Assembly: GCF_015277735.1 (NCBI RefSeq)
Contig: NZ_JADHDA010000004.1
Location: forward strand, 248,001-312,000
Length of the DNA stretch: 64,000 bases
Reading direction: 5' to 3'
DNA from: Psychrobacter sp. NG254
GTDB lineage: Bacteria; Pseudomonadota; Gammaproteobacteria; Pseudomonadales; Moraxellaceae
Shown here: positions 27,918 through 37,982 of the stretch, in pieces
Layout: the number at the start of each line of letters is the position of its first letter
Numbering within the stretch: position 1 is the first letter of the stretch
The notes under the pieces: model-generated
What the model was told of the DNA's origin: nothing
Seen by the model: the letters and a program-made list of their open reading frames with translations, nothing else
The model's database searches: none
Made by a program: the position numbers and the translations under genes

Positions 27918-30170
27918 TTACACCCCTTGGTTTTCGATAAAGCCTTTGGCTTCAAATCTGGCAATATGTTGTAAATAAGCCGCTTTGGCTTGAGCAGGTT
28001 GGTTAAACACGAAATGCTGATGTGTGCTGTCATCACCCGTGGTCTGCTCAATCGTTATTTTTTTATGTGCGATGGTCAGATAGATATAAGTGATACAGGT
28101 CTCGTCTGTTGTGGCAATCGCTTTGTCTTTGATACTGTCTGTCTTATTATCTAATGATGGTTTTGATAGCTGTGACAACGCAGATAAATCCATCACCAAA
28201 TCTGAAGATGCTGTGATCGCCTCGTTTTTATACTGAGTGGCAGCTTTAGTGGAATGGCGAATAGAGTGACGAATAGGGTGACGAACAGGCACACGCTGAC
28301 TCAATATGCGGGTGTCATGCCAGCTGTCATTGCCCGTGTTATTTGGGTCGTATTGATTATATCTAAGTCGTAGCGCAATAAGATGCGCGCACACACCATG
28401 AGTGAGACGATGTTGCAAGTACTGCGGACAGCTGCATTCCGCCTTAGTGACTAGCCCTTCATCGCCTAATTGCAGCTGGCTGTGATAAGTACGTCTGTCT
28501 TCTTCGACATGAATATCTGCACGAATAGTAATACCTTTGACGGCAACAGTCTCGACAGAGAACTTCTGCACGGCATCCGCACGGCCAATCAAATCAAAGG
28601 CCTGTTTTTCTGCCTCATTATGGTAAGCAAACTGCGCCATATCAAGCGGTGTCTGCGTCAATGGACGATAATAATAGCTCCCTTGCGCAATATCATAACG
28701 AATCAAGCCTTGCTGCGTTCCTGCTAGTAGCCACTGTCGCACTTGTGCTTGCGTGATAGGTGCTGTTTTTAATTCTGATTCTTGCGTTGTTAGCTGCTGG
28801 GTTAATGCATCTACCGTACTTGGGCGGCGAGTAAGGCTATCAACTACCTTTACTAACCCACTATCAGTACTGTCTGCTACTTGCTTGCTTACTTGTTCAC
28901 GTGCTTGCTTATTATCCGCGCTGAGTGTGTTTTGCTGTGGGCGCTTGGGTAGTAACAAGTCAAAGTTTAACGACTGTGACCAATTGGCTTGGCTAAAGCC
29001 TGTCATGGCAAAGGTGAAATGAAAGCCTTTGCCTTTTAGTGTCCAATAGCTTGGCATGCCTTGACCCAATAGAGATACCGAAACGCTGTCAGTATGTGGC
29101 AACAGGCGTTTTAATAGGCTGAGACGACGGCGACCCCATAAGCGAATCAGCTTCGCTTGTTGACCTTGATAGGGCTTTTGCTGTTGGCTAACTTGGCTGG
29201 TGACAGTAATGTCAAAAGGTTCTAATATAATCACTGGCAGCTGCTGAGGTCTAAGCTCAATTAATAGTCCACGGCGTTTGCCTTTGATATCAGCATGCAT
29301 GCGCAGCTCAAACAGCACGTTGTACAGTGCGATAGGATCAAGATGGATGGTATCTTGTGGTAATTGACCTGCGGATTGAACTTGTAGCAATGCTCTGACC
29401 CAGCTTTTGGGCACATTGATGCGCTTTTCTATGATCTGTTTTTTTACGGTGGGCGTGGCCACTGTACTATCAGTATCTGCTTCAGCGGTCTCTGGCATGG
29501 TTTCGAGTAATTGTAAGCCGACCGCTTCATGACCAATGTCTAATATCGTTTGTTGATGATCGCGAATTTTCTCAATACCGTTAAACAAAGCCGCACTGTA
29601 ATCAATACTAGTGGTGCCAAGGGTAGCTTCGGCACTTTGCCCAAAAATCTCATTGGTCAAGGTCAATTGAGCATAGCAGCCTTCATCACGACTAAATACC
29701 TCAAAGCTAACACCTTGCTCATGCACCTGAATAATCGGGTCCAAAATACAAAAAGCCAGTGGGTCATTGTCGAACAACCACGTGAAATAATCACGCTGCG
29801 CAGTAAATAGGTTTTTATTGCTGCTGGCACGGCGCATCTGCATAAATACCGTGTACGCTGAGCGGTCTTTTGGCACATAACGATAATCACTACTCACCAC
29901 ATCAAACAGCGCTAGCAAACTGTCACGAAAGACAAGGGGAGACTTTACCTTACCGTGGAAGTTAACCTCCGATCGATTCAGCTGAGCAAATAGTGCCACA
30001 TGCTGAGTGTGTTCGGTCGTTTGCGCCTCCGACAGTGAGTCTGACGATTCGTTAACTTGACTGATTTGGCTAGGTGCGGCGTAGTCCAACTGCATCATCA
30101 GGCCATCAGTGTTTGCTACTACGTCTGACTCTGTTTCTGATGCTCGGTCTAATTGATTATCTATAGTCAT
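27918..30170 (-). CDS. SWIM zinc-finger protein of the retron operon
   Basis: A 750-aa protein. A SWIM zinc finger is visible as C579-x-C581...C594-x-H596 (ECSCPQ, VCAHL), a fold that binds DNA or protein. The first 420 residues are mixed alpha/beta of unknown fold. Region 440-500 looks like a winged helix (VDALTQQL...VRQWLLAGTQQGLIRYD...SYYYRP). The last 50 residues (FVFNQPAQAKAAYLQHIARFEAKGF) resemble the second half of a WGR domain, a nucleic-acid-binding module. RHPIRHSIRHS is a small triplet repeat. The start overlaps the preceding stop by 4 bp (ATGA). SWIM proteins beside RTs have been predicted as retron accessory proteins; the role here is inferred. Confidence 0.85.
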   Translation of the reverse strand: MTIDNQLDRASETESDVVANTDGLMMQLDYAAPSQISQVNESSDSLSEAQTTEHTQHVALFAQLNRSEVNFHGKVKSPLVFRDSLLALFDVVSSDYRYVPKDRSAYTVFMQMRRASSNKNLFTAQRDYFTWLFDNDPLAFCILDPIIQVHEQGVSFEVFSRDEGCYAQLTLTNEIFGQSAEATLGTTSIDYSAALFNGIEKIRDHQQTILDIGHEAVGLQLLETMPETAEADTDSTVATPTVKKQIIEKRINVPKSWVRALLQVQSAGQLPQDTIHLDPIALYNVLFELRMHADIKGKRRGLLIELRPQQLPVIILEPFDITVTSQVSQQQKPYQGQQAKLIRLWGRRRLSLLKRLLPHTDSVSVSLLGQGMPSYWTLKGKGFHFTFAMTGFSQANWSQSLNFDLLLPKRPQQNTLSADNKQAREQVSKQVADSTDSGLVKVVDSLTRRPSTVDALTQQLTTQESELKTAPITQAQVRQWLLAGTQQGLIRYDIAQGSYYYRPLTQTPLDMAQFAYHNEAEKQAFDLIGRADAVQKFSVETVAVKGITIRADIHVEEDRRTYHSQLQLGDEGLVTKAECSCPQYLQHRLTHGVCAHLIALRLRYNQYDPNNTGNDSWHDTRILSQRVPVRHPIRHSIRHSTKAATQYKNEAITASSDLVMDLSALSQLSKPSLDNKTDSIKDKAIATTDETCITYIYLTIAHKKITIEQTTGDDSTHQHFVFNQPAQAKAAYLQHIARFEAKGFIENQGV

Positions 30171-33100
30171 TGACTGTCTCCTTCACCCTGATTGCTTTTT
30201 TGACTGCTGTCCTGACTATTTTGTGCTGCGATGGTCGAGCTAGGTTGCGCCTCCATATTGCCAGATGATAATGGACGCTTTTGCTGTGCTCGTATCATGG
30301 CACGTTGCCAGCGGCGTAGTACTTTATAAGCAAGCTTCTGAATGTCTGAGTTTTCATGTGCCATGAGCGTCGTCAGCCATTGTTCAATATTTGGATCATG
30401 TAGCTGCCCAAGCGCTTCGATAGCACGGATGCGAACCGTCAGCTCCATGTTGTCATTACTCGCACAATGATAGAGTGCGTCAGCGTCTTTGGCTCTGATC
30501 CACTGTAGCAGCTGTTGATTGATTGGTATCTCGGTAGACGAGCCCTTATGTTTTAGCGCATTCTTTACTATAGTTAGTATGGATTTTTGGGTAGATGTAC
30601 CGCTTTGTTCAATACGAGCAATCACAGTTCCTAGCAAGGCTTGGTTGTCATAAGTGAGCGGCGATTGAACCGTAGTTGATACGCTGCTCAATGTTGGCAC
30701 TATATTTGATAACACCTTATCGTCAGCGACTGGTCTGGCCAGTAGTCCTAACAGCGCTTGCTGCCACCAACCGCTAACAGTCGTAGAGAGCAGTGGAATA
30801 GAGGTGATGGTCAATGGTTGACGCGCATCATTGAGCCAATCAAGCATTGCCACGATCTGCTTAGTAGCCGCTTTATCGACAGAACCTTTAGCAGTTGTAA
30901 TGGCCACATGACGCATGATTAGCCAAACCAACTGTTTGATGGTGCTACCTACTTGTTCAACCATCTCGATCCACTGGTTGTTGCTGATAGTAGTCGGACT
31001 GCGGTTGATGGTATCGATCAGCGTGTGCCATTGCTCGCTAGCTGTATCAAAACGCTGCTGTAATGTCGCAACCATTTCTTTGTCTAAATAGTTAGTTGGA
31101 TACTGGGTCAGATAACACAGTCCAATATGCTGTGTCAGTGTGTTGTTACTGGTAATCAACGCGGTAAGCTGTGATGTTGGCATATCTTGCTTGGCCATAA
31201 TGGCATTTTGCAGTGCTATCAAGATGTCGGATGGTAAGTGCGCGCCATGCTGGGTGATAAATGCTGCCAGATCATCGATGCTGCTATTATCAATGATACG
31301 CTTTAGACTCAAATGCTCAGTCTCTTCTATAAAGTCATCATTATGGCTTTGGATGGCTGCCCAGTCATAAGGATAAACCTGCATCGCAAGACTGCCCCAA
31401 GTTTTCTGCGCCGCAGTATAAGCCACCATAAGCACAACATGGTCTAAATTATTTTGCTTTAAAATATCTAATATTAATGCTTTATTGGCATCGTTATTAT
31501 TCATCTGCAGTAGCCATACCGCATGCCTTTGTGGACGGAAAAATATGGCTTTATCAAGATGAGTGCGTATATAGCTGCGGATTTGTTCCCAAGCAGGCAT
31601 TGTATTCAACCAGCGCAGTCCATTTAACCAATGAATAATAGCTGGGTTGGTTGTTGTCAATACGGGGTCCGACAAATGCGATTTTAGTAGCTCAAAGATA
31701 TGCGTGCTGTGTTCAAAGTCACCACCTTGTGCAAGGCGACCTAAGGCTTCGCTAGCCACGTCTTGCAGGTAGTGCTCATCATCTTCGGCCAGTTTGATTA
31801 ACTTATCATAGGCTTTGTATAAGGTATGAACCTGTAAGTTTTTATCAGCATTGTCCGCAGGCGAGCTATCATTAGGCGAGTGAGTATTTTGACTTTGGTT
31901 GTTACTGCCTAGCAACTCGCCAATGGCTAATACACTGCAGCTGCGGAATTCAGCATCAGGGTTATAATCTATCGTTGCCATCAAGATATTGACCCCATCA
32001 GCATGACCACATTTAGCGAGTCCTTCAGCCGCGGCAAATTGCACATCGGCGTCTTTATTACGCAGGGCATTTTGTAATGAGGCAATGCTGCTATGTCGTC
32101 TTTTGGCACGATAGGCCAGTGTCTCGACCAATTTAAAAGTATATTTAGCTGGCATCTGCTCATAGGCTCGCGCTAAAGCGCTATCAATGCGCGAGGATAA
32201 ATCGCTGTCGTCTGATTGTACCCATGCAAGTGACGGTAATAGCTGCGCGGCAAGCGCATAATCACTATGACTCATAAGCGTAGTAAACAGTGACAACAAG
32301 ACTTGCGAGTCTCTAGGGTGCTGACGTTGTAACCAGCGGGTGTCTTCACGCTCGTCCAAATAATCATCGATGTTTTGATCGTAACCACTGATTTTTACTA
32401 AGGTATCAAATAAATATTTACGCTCTTCTTTATTTTTTTGCGGGGTGTGCTCAAACAGACTTTCTAAACGCTGTAGTAATGGCGCCACGAGATTCGTGTT
32501 ACGTAGGTCAGCGATATCACTATAAATAAACTGCTTAGGTTTGTTGATATGTGGATCATCAAGTAAGGCTAATAATCGTAAGTGCGCTTCATTAGCAACT
32601 TGTTCAGCAGTAGCAATATCAAAGCTACTCTCTAAACCACTTTCAAAGCGACCCTCTAAAGTGCTGTTATTGATGAATTGGTACGACGTGAGTGCCTCAA
32701 CGAGTAAGTTCCAGCTACGGTATTTCTCATTACTGGACTGAGCGTCTTCAGCAAAATCAAACAAGTTATCAAATAGCGTGCTGTCCGCAAAGAGTACGTC
32801 ATGAAACTCGACCAGTTGACTCAGTGCTTGATATTTTGCATTCCAATCATCACTCTTGATGGCATGCAGCAAAAACGTCAGTTTGTCTTGGCGCTGCACT
32901 GACGGCGATTGACTGTTTGCACAGGGCGTGACAATGACTTGTTTCCATTCAGCAACGATCTGAGGCAGTAACGACTGACAATAGGTATGTAGCCCAAGTA
33001 AGCTGGCTGGCAGATGGCCTAGTCGACCTTTTAGCAGCTGATAGGTCTCTTCTGCTAAGGTGTGATTATTGGTTTTTAACAAATCAATGAGTTGTTGATC

Positions 33101-36100
33101 AGCGCTACTACTGACAGTCGCTGTATCCGATGGTTTGCTTTGCTGCTGTACGGCATTGTTATTTGCGGTATCTAGCAATAGATCCAAGCCGCGTTTGACC
33201 ATATCACGGTAGGGCGTGCTCATGGCATAGTCAGCCAGCTTTTTGGCAGGCATGTCCAGCTTATACAAGCATGCCCAAGCCAACTCACGAGTGTCAAAAC
33301 TACTGTGGTTGAGTAGTGGCAACAACACGCGACTGGTACTGTCTCGCCAGTCCTCATCGTTATTAGTGTTGTTATTAGTGTTAAGCTGCGATGATTGAGT
33401 AGCAAGCCACATTAGCCCTCGAATGGCTTGGTCTGTGGTTCTGCTATTAGCATAATAATCATCGTCTGCGCGTATAACGCCAATCCAAGCGCCAAAAGCA
33501 AGGGACTGGTATGGATAATGCACCTCAGAGCTGTCTTGTTTGTCAGTAGGAGAGCTACCGACTGTTTGCGCACTGCCTACTACCTCAACGATGGCTGTAA
33601 CGGGGTGAGCACTTAACAATGCCTGCAAACTGCGTTGCCATTTTTGTAATGTCTCAAAAACATCGTCCTCATCATCATAGTAGTCATGGGCGAGTAATTC
33701 AGATAAGTTACAAATGACACTAATGGTTTGCGCGCGTACCAATGGCTGCTGATGTCGACTAAGGTTCGCGAGCTGTTGTAAGTTTTCAGTACTGACGGTT
33801 GTCAGAATACTTGCTCGGATAGAGACCGTATTATGCGACTGTCTTTTAATACCACCTTTATCTACCGTGTTTGGTATGGCATCCATCATCATCGTGATGA
33901 CTTCAGAGTGAGAAGATAAAACACTGCCTAATTGACGTGACAAGTAATCACTTAGGTACTGCCACGTTGACGATAGTGCTTGCTGGTTATTAGGATGTTG
34001 TACGTCATTTGGGTAACGAGCGAGTATGTTGGCGTAGACTACTGCCGTGTCATTATCCGCAAAGCTTAATGCTCCTATCAGTCGATTGGGCCTGACAGTG
34101 CCGGTAACGTTCGTTTCAGGAGCTTGCCTGCCAACTTGCAAGCCATTCTGTAAATCATTAAATATCAATAATAGTCTGGCTGCTACGGCATAGGACTCTG
34201 ACTCAAACAAAGGCTGTAGTTGACGTGCATGTGTAATACCTAAACCGTGCTGCGCTTGAAGCCAATGCGTAGGCGTCATCGGTGCAACAAGCGTACTAAG
34301 GTTGTCTGTTTCGTCTCTTATGTCATGAGTAAGGAAGTACTGCCCGCGAGCATCACCTAAAATAGCCAAACATAAACTGGCTGATTGACTAATAATGGCT
34401 TTCTCATATTTTTGCCATTTCACCAGTAGATCAATGTCCTCAAAAGAAACTATCTGCGTAATCTTTGGTGCAAGAGGTTTAAAATCAGCATCAGGGTGGT
34501 GTAGATATTTAGCATACCAACCTAGTGCATCATGCTTTGATGGGTATGCCAGTTTAGACAAACCAAACAGTGCTTGGCTTACATGATTGTGCCACTGGGT
34601 ATAGATGTCACTTTTCTTGCCTTGAGAGGGCATAGGCAACTCTAAGTAGTGCTTAAAGACTTGATACGCTTGTTCATCACTCCGCTGTGCCTGTTCTTCG
34701 TCAGCATATAGGCGTGATTGGCTGGCCAGTAGTTGAGCGACTGTTAGCTGGATGTCAGGATAAGGGCTGTTGAGGGCCGCGGTAATCAATGCTTCGTGAT
34801 GATTCGGTTGATCATCGGTACTACTATCATCTAGGCTACTGTGATCCGCTAAAATAGTAGGCTGTAAGTCTGTCAGCGCCAAAGCGACCGTCAAAGCTTG
34901 TTTACGTAGCTCAATACTGTCATCAGCGAACATGGCCACGAGAGCTGGCATCAGTTGTGTCAGCTGAGTCGTATTCGCTCTGGCTTGCACTGTCGTAAGG
35001 GCCAGTTGCTTGGTATCAGCATAAGGGCTGGCAAGTGCATTTAACATGACGTCAGCAAACCCTAAATGCTTGCTTTGCTTAAGTGCGATGTCAAAGGCTT
35101 GCTTACGGATAGCGGCAAACGTATCTGCAAAAAACAAGGTTAAGACAGCTTGATTTGTCTTTTGACTATCAGTTTCTTCAACTTTATTTGTTTTATGCTT
35201 CGATGTCATCGCTAGCAAAAGTCGTTGCCATTCTTCTATCGCAACTTGATGCACATCTTCAAAGAGGCTTTGCTGCAATAATTCGATGATGTCAACGATA
35301 GCACTGTCAGAAGTGTTTTTAGAAACATTGTCAGATGACTGCTTAAATTGGCGGTTTAATAGAACTTTAACCACTTCTAACCGAATGCTGGTAAAAGGGT
35401 TGTTCAATGCCTGTAGCAGTATGTCTGTCATCTCTGACGACATCTGAGCGCTTTTATCACTGCTATCACCACTATTTGAGCTATCTGGTGCGACATGCTT
35501 TAAAAACAGCGCTAAAGATTGTTCGTGAATATCTTGATGTTTAGAAGCAAAACCTGTCGCTGCCCAAGACAATGCATTGTCTGCCAACTTACCATAGGCT
35601 TGCATGGCCACTTGGCGCACGCCAGCGTCCTTATCATCTAGTAATGTCGGTAGGACTGCTTTGGCGTCTTCTATATTTAAATGACCAAGCGCGGTGGCGA
35701 CACCAGCACGGATGATGGCGCTGTCATCATGGCTCATTAGGCTAATCAGGGTGCCAAACGCTCGTTTGTCTTGTAGACAGGCCAGTGCATAAGCCGCTCG
35801 GAAACTGATATCTTCATGACTATTGCTTAAACTTTGTAATAAAGGCTCTAACGTGTCATTGCTTAGATTTATAGATTCAGTAGCAGACTTCTTGGATTTG
35901 GCCGTTTTAGCCTTACTTTTAGACTTAGATGTTTGGGTACTATCTGCTTGCGAGATAAAATCTTGCGTAGATAAGGTTAAACGTATCGCCTCATCGGATT
36001 GTTTAACATTATTATCATTTACCGCTGTGCTGCTAGCATTATCTAGTAGCGTGCCGCGCAGTAAGCGAAAGTCATCAAAATCAGTTAGGGTACGTAATGT

Positions 36101-37912
36101 TTGCGTGTCGCCTTGCTGTTTTAACGCCTCTATCAACTTGGGTTGAGACAATAATGAGACGTAAAACGCCGTTTGCCTAATCTCTGTATTACGATGATTC
36201 TGTAGCAGCATCAACTGACGCGAGACTTCAAGATGGTTTAGCATACCGCGCTGATACAGACGAATTAACCCTGATTGGACAATGTCTGACTGATTGCAGT
36301 CTAATGCCATCAAATCTGCTTGAGGACTGTTGTCAGGCAATAGTGTCTCAAGCGAGGCCAATGCTTGCTTGCGAATATTCGCAAAACTGTGTGACAAAGC
36401 GTCTCTTAAAACAGGTAAGATGCGGCGCTGGCTCGTAGCATCCTTCATCGCGACCTTTAGGTAACCTTGTAACGCAGAAGCCACCACTTCCTCGTAGTAA
36501 CGGTTTTTAAAGGCTTCTTCTAGATAATGCAGTGGGCGCTTCGCCGTACTTGCGCGGTCGGCCAAGGCATGAAAAGCAGCAAGACGTACTTTTGCACTGT
36601 GAGCCGAGCTTAGTTGCTGCTCTAAAATCTTTGCAGTTTTATCCAGTTTTGTTGTCGCAATCCACTCTACCAGTTGCAATGCTTGATTGGCCGTGAGTGT
36701 GTCGCTATCAGCAAGTAATTTTTTAACCAGCTCTAACGTTTGGTTATCTGCTTGTGCCTGTAGCAGCGCTAGGCCTTCTTTAAACGACACATCGTTATTG
36801 TTTGAGGCATCTGTCAGTAACTGGCTGATTCTCTGATAGCCGTCTTTGATGATATAAGTAACTGGCAGCAGCTTACTATTTTGCGAGGTGCTACTCTGTG
36901 ACGCACTTTGAGTATGGTCAATAGGTATGAAACGTAGGCTCTGATCAGCACTGACGACGATGAGCGTTGGTTGTTCAGCGTAAGAAGATAAGACGATCTG
37001 TCGACCTTTGGTTAGATCCTCTTTACAGCTATTTGGTTGACCCTTATCAAATGCCCATGATTTGACGCTCTTGTCATCGGCGGCAGTGAAGAGCCGAGTG
37101 TCTGAGACACAAAGCGCCGTGATCATTTCGCTGTGTTGGCTAGACTTGGCTCTATCGACAGGGTGTAGATCGCCTTGGACATGTGTACGGTATAAGCACT
37201 TATCTACACCTGCGGAAAAAAAATACTGCCCGACTGGCTCAAAACAAAGCGCGTTTACTTTACCTTGGTGGAGCTGTTTGCGGCTACTTAGATTAAGCTG
37301 GGCTTCATCTGAGGTCCATTGATAGCTACTAACATCTCCCGTTTTATCTGCTATGACTAACCACGAGCTATCACTTGAGGTTGCTAGCGCTGTCAATGCG
37401 GATTCTTTACTTGATGCTGCTATAGAAGACGAATAAGGCTCAATGATGACAGTACTGCTGGCTTGACTGTCCTGATAAGGCCATACTACGATATGTTTCG
37501 GATATAAGATAGCCAGTGCATCTTGTAGTGGTGCCATTGCTATGGCACGGCCTATAGCACTGTTATTATTTTCAGGTGCGTCAAGCAAGGATGTAGCACT
37601 GGTCTTCTTAACTTTCTTTGCTTGCCAATCCGTTTGGTAAAGATGACCATCGTCACCAATCATTACCACCGTACTGTCATCTATTTTAGTGATGGCTTGC
37701 ATCGCACAAGGCAGTGCAGTTGTCGATAAGCTAAATTGCTCACCTTGTTGATCGAGGACGTATAAGACCGTCGCAGATGCTTGCTGCTGGCGAGTAATAA
37801 AAAGACTGCGCCCATCTTGCTTGCTTGTTTTTTGAATTGCCGCTTGAGTACTGTTGGCCTTACTGACTAAGCCAATAATTTGACCCCAATAGGGGAGTGT
37901 TATTGTTTTCAT
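30167..37912 (-). CDS. Giant WD40/HEAT-repeat protein of the retron operon
   Basis: A 2581-aa cytoplasmic protein, very large for this genome. Residues 1 to about 360 form a WD40-like beta-propeller (repeats such as GKVNALCFEPVGQYFFSAGVDKCL and MITALCVSDTRLFTAADDKSVKSW). Nearly all the rest is HEAT/ARM helical repeats, for example DISFRAAYALACLQDKRAFGTL, DSAIIRAGVATALGHL, DAGVRQVAMQAYGKL, DVQFAAAEGLAKCGHADGVNIL and IRAIEALGQLHDPNIEQWL. Linkers rich in Ser/Asp/Asn interrupt it. No enzyme motif is seen, so it looks like a scaffold or sensor. It overlaps the SWIM gene by 4 bp and follows the BRCT gene by 70 bp. Predicted retron-associated ARM-repeat proteins are the closest concept I know. Confidence 0.85.
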   Translation of the reverse strand: MKTITLPYWGQIIGLVSKANSTQAAIQKTSKQDGRSLFITRQQQASATVLYVLDQQGEQFSLSTTALPCAMQAITKIDDSTVVMIGDDGHLYQTDWQAKKVKKTSATSLLDAPENNNSAIGRAIAMAPLQDALAILYPKHIVVWPYQDSQASSTVIIEPYSSSIAASSKESALTALATSSDSSWLVIADKTGDVSSYQWTSDEAQLNLSSRKQLHQGKVNALCFEPVGQYFFSAGVDKCLYRTHVQGDLHPVDRAKSSQHSEMITALCVSDTRLFTAADDKSVKSWAFDKGQPNSCKEDLTKGRQIVLSSYAEQPTLIVVSADQSLRFIPIDHTQSASQSSTSQNSKLLPVTYIIKDGYQRISQLLTDASNNNDVSFKEGLALLQAQADNQTLELVKKLLADSDTLTANQALQLVEWIATTKLDKTAKILEQQLSSAHSAKVRLAAFHALADRASTAKRPLHYLEEAFKNRYYEEVVASALQGYLKVAMKDATSQRRILPVLRDALSHSFANIRKQALASLETLLPDNSPQADLMALDCNQSDIVQSGLIRLYQRGMLNHLEVSRQLMLLQNHRNTEIRQTAFYVSLLSQPKLIEALKQQGDTQTLRTLTDFDDFRLLRGTLLDNASSTAVNDNNVKQSDEAIRLTLSTQDFISQADSTQTSKSKSKAKTAKSKKSATESINLSNDTLEPLLQSLSNSHEDISFRAAYALACLQDKRAFGTLISLMSHDDSAIIRAGVATALGHLNIEDAKAVLPTLLDDKDAGVRQVAMQAYGKLADNALSWAATGFASKHQDIHEQSLALFLKHVAPDSSNSGDSSDKSAQMSSEMTDILLQALNNPFTSIRLEVVKVLLNRQFKQSSDNVSKNTSDSAIVDIIELLQQSLFEDVHQVAIEEWQRLLLAMTSKHKTNKVEETDSQKTNQAVLTLFFADTFAAIRKQAFDIALKQSKHLGFADVMLNALASPYADTKQLALTTVQARANTTQLTQLMPALVAMFADDSIELRKQALTVALALTDLQPTILADHSSLDDSSTDDQPNHHEALITAALNSPYPDIQLTVAQLLASQSRLYADEEQAQRSDEQAYQVFKHYLELPMPSQGKKSDIYTQWHNHVSQALFGLSKLAYPSKHDALGWYAKYLHHPDADFKPLAPKITQIVSFEDIDLLVKWQKYEKAIISQSASLCLAILGDARGQYFLTHDIRDETDNLSTLVAPMTPTHWLQAQHGLGITHARQLQPLFESESYAVAARLLLIFNDLQNGLQVGRQAPETNVTGTVRPNRLIGALSFADNDTAVVYANILARYPNDVQHPNNQQALSSTWQYLSDYLSRQLGSVLSSHSEVITMMMDAIPNTVDKGGIKRQSHNTVSIRASILTTVSTENLQQLANLSRHQQPLVRAQTISVICNLSELLAHDYYDDEDDVFETLQKWQRSLQALLSAHPVTAIVEVVGSAQTVGSSPTDKQDSSEVHYPYQSLAFGAWIGVIRADDDYYANSRTTDQAIRGLMWLATQSSQLNTNNNTNNDEDWRDSTSRVLLPLLNHSSFDTRELAWACLYKLDMPAKKLADYAMSTPYRDMVKRGLDLLLDTANNNAVQQQSKPSDTATVSSSADQQLIDLLKTNNHTLAEETYQLLKGRLGHLPASLLGLHTYCQSLLPQIVAEWKQVIVTPCANSQSPSVQRQDKLTFLLHAIKSDDWNAKYQALSQLVEFHDVLFADSTLFDNLFDFAEDAQSSNEKYRSWNLLVEALTSYQFINNSTLEGRFESGLESSFDIATAEQVANEAHLRLLALLDDPHINKPKQFIYSDIADLRNTNLVAPLLQRLESLFEHTPQKNKEERKYLFDTLVKISGYDQNIDDYLDEREDTRWLQRQHPRDSQVLLSLFTTLMSHSDYALAAQLLPSLAWVQSDDSDLSSRIDSALARAYEQMPAKYTFKLVETLAYRAKRRHSSIASLQNALRNKDADVQFAAAEGLAKCGHADGVNILMATIDYNPDAEFRSCSVLAIGELLGSNNQSQNTHSPNDSSPADNADKNLQVHTLYKAYDKLIKLAEDDEHYLQDVASEALGRLAQGGDFEHSTHIFELLKSHLSDPVLTTTNPAIIHWLNGLRWLNTMPAWEQIRSYIRTHLDKAIFFRPQRHAVWLLQMNNNDANKALILDILKQNNLDHVVLMVAYTAAQKTWGSLAMQVYPYDWAAIQSHNDDFIEETEHLSLKRIIDNSSIDDLAAFITQHGAHLPSDILIALQNAIMAKQDMPTSQLTALITSNNTLTQHIGLCYLTQYPTNYLDKEMVATLQQRFDTASEQWHTLIDTINRSPTTISNNQWIEMVEQVGSTIKQLVWLIMRHVAITTAKGSVDKAATKQIVAMLDWLNDARQPLTITSIPLLSTTVSGWWQQALLGLLARPVADDKVLSNIVPTLSSVSTTVQSPLTYDNQALLGTVIARIEQSGTSTQKSILTIVKNALKHKGSSTEIPINQQLLQWIRAKDADALYHCASNDNMELTVRIRAIEALGQLHDPNIEQWLTTLMAHENSDIQKLAYKVLRRWQRAMIRAQQKRPLSSGNMEAQPSSTIAAQNSQDSSQKSNQGEGDSQ

Positions 37913-37982
37913 GGTGTTATCTCAGTTGAGGTGACGTCATATTTTTTAAGTATCTTTTATCTATATCTGTTTGCAAAAGCCA

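Noticed and set aside
32541..37322. Several plus-strand frames inside the giant HEAT gene
   Set aside because: All are antisense shadows; the HEAT frame is uninterrupted over 7.7 kb with repeat periodicity.
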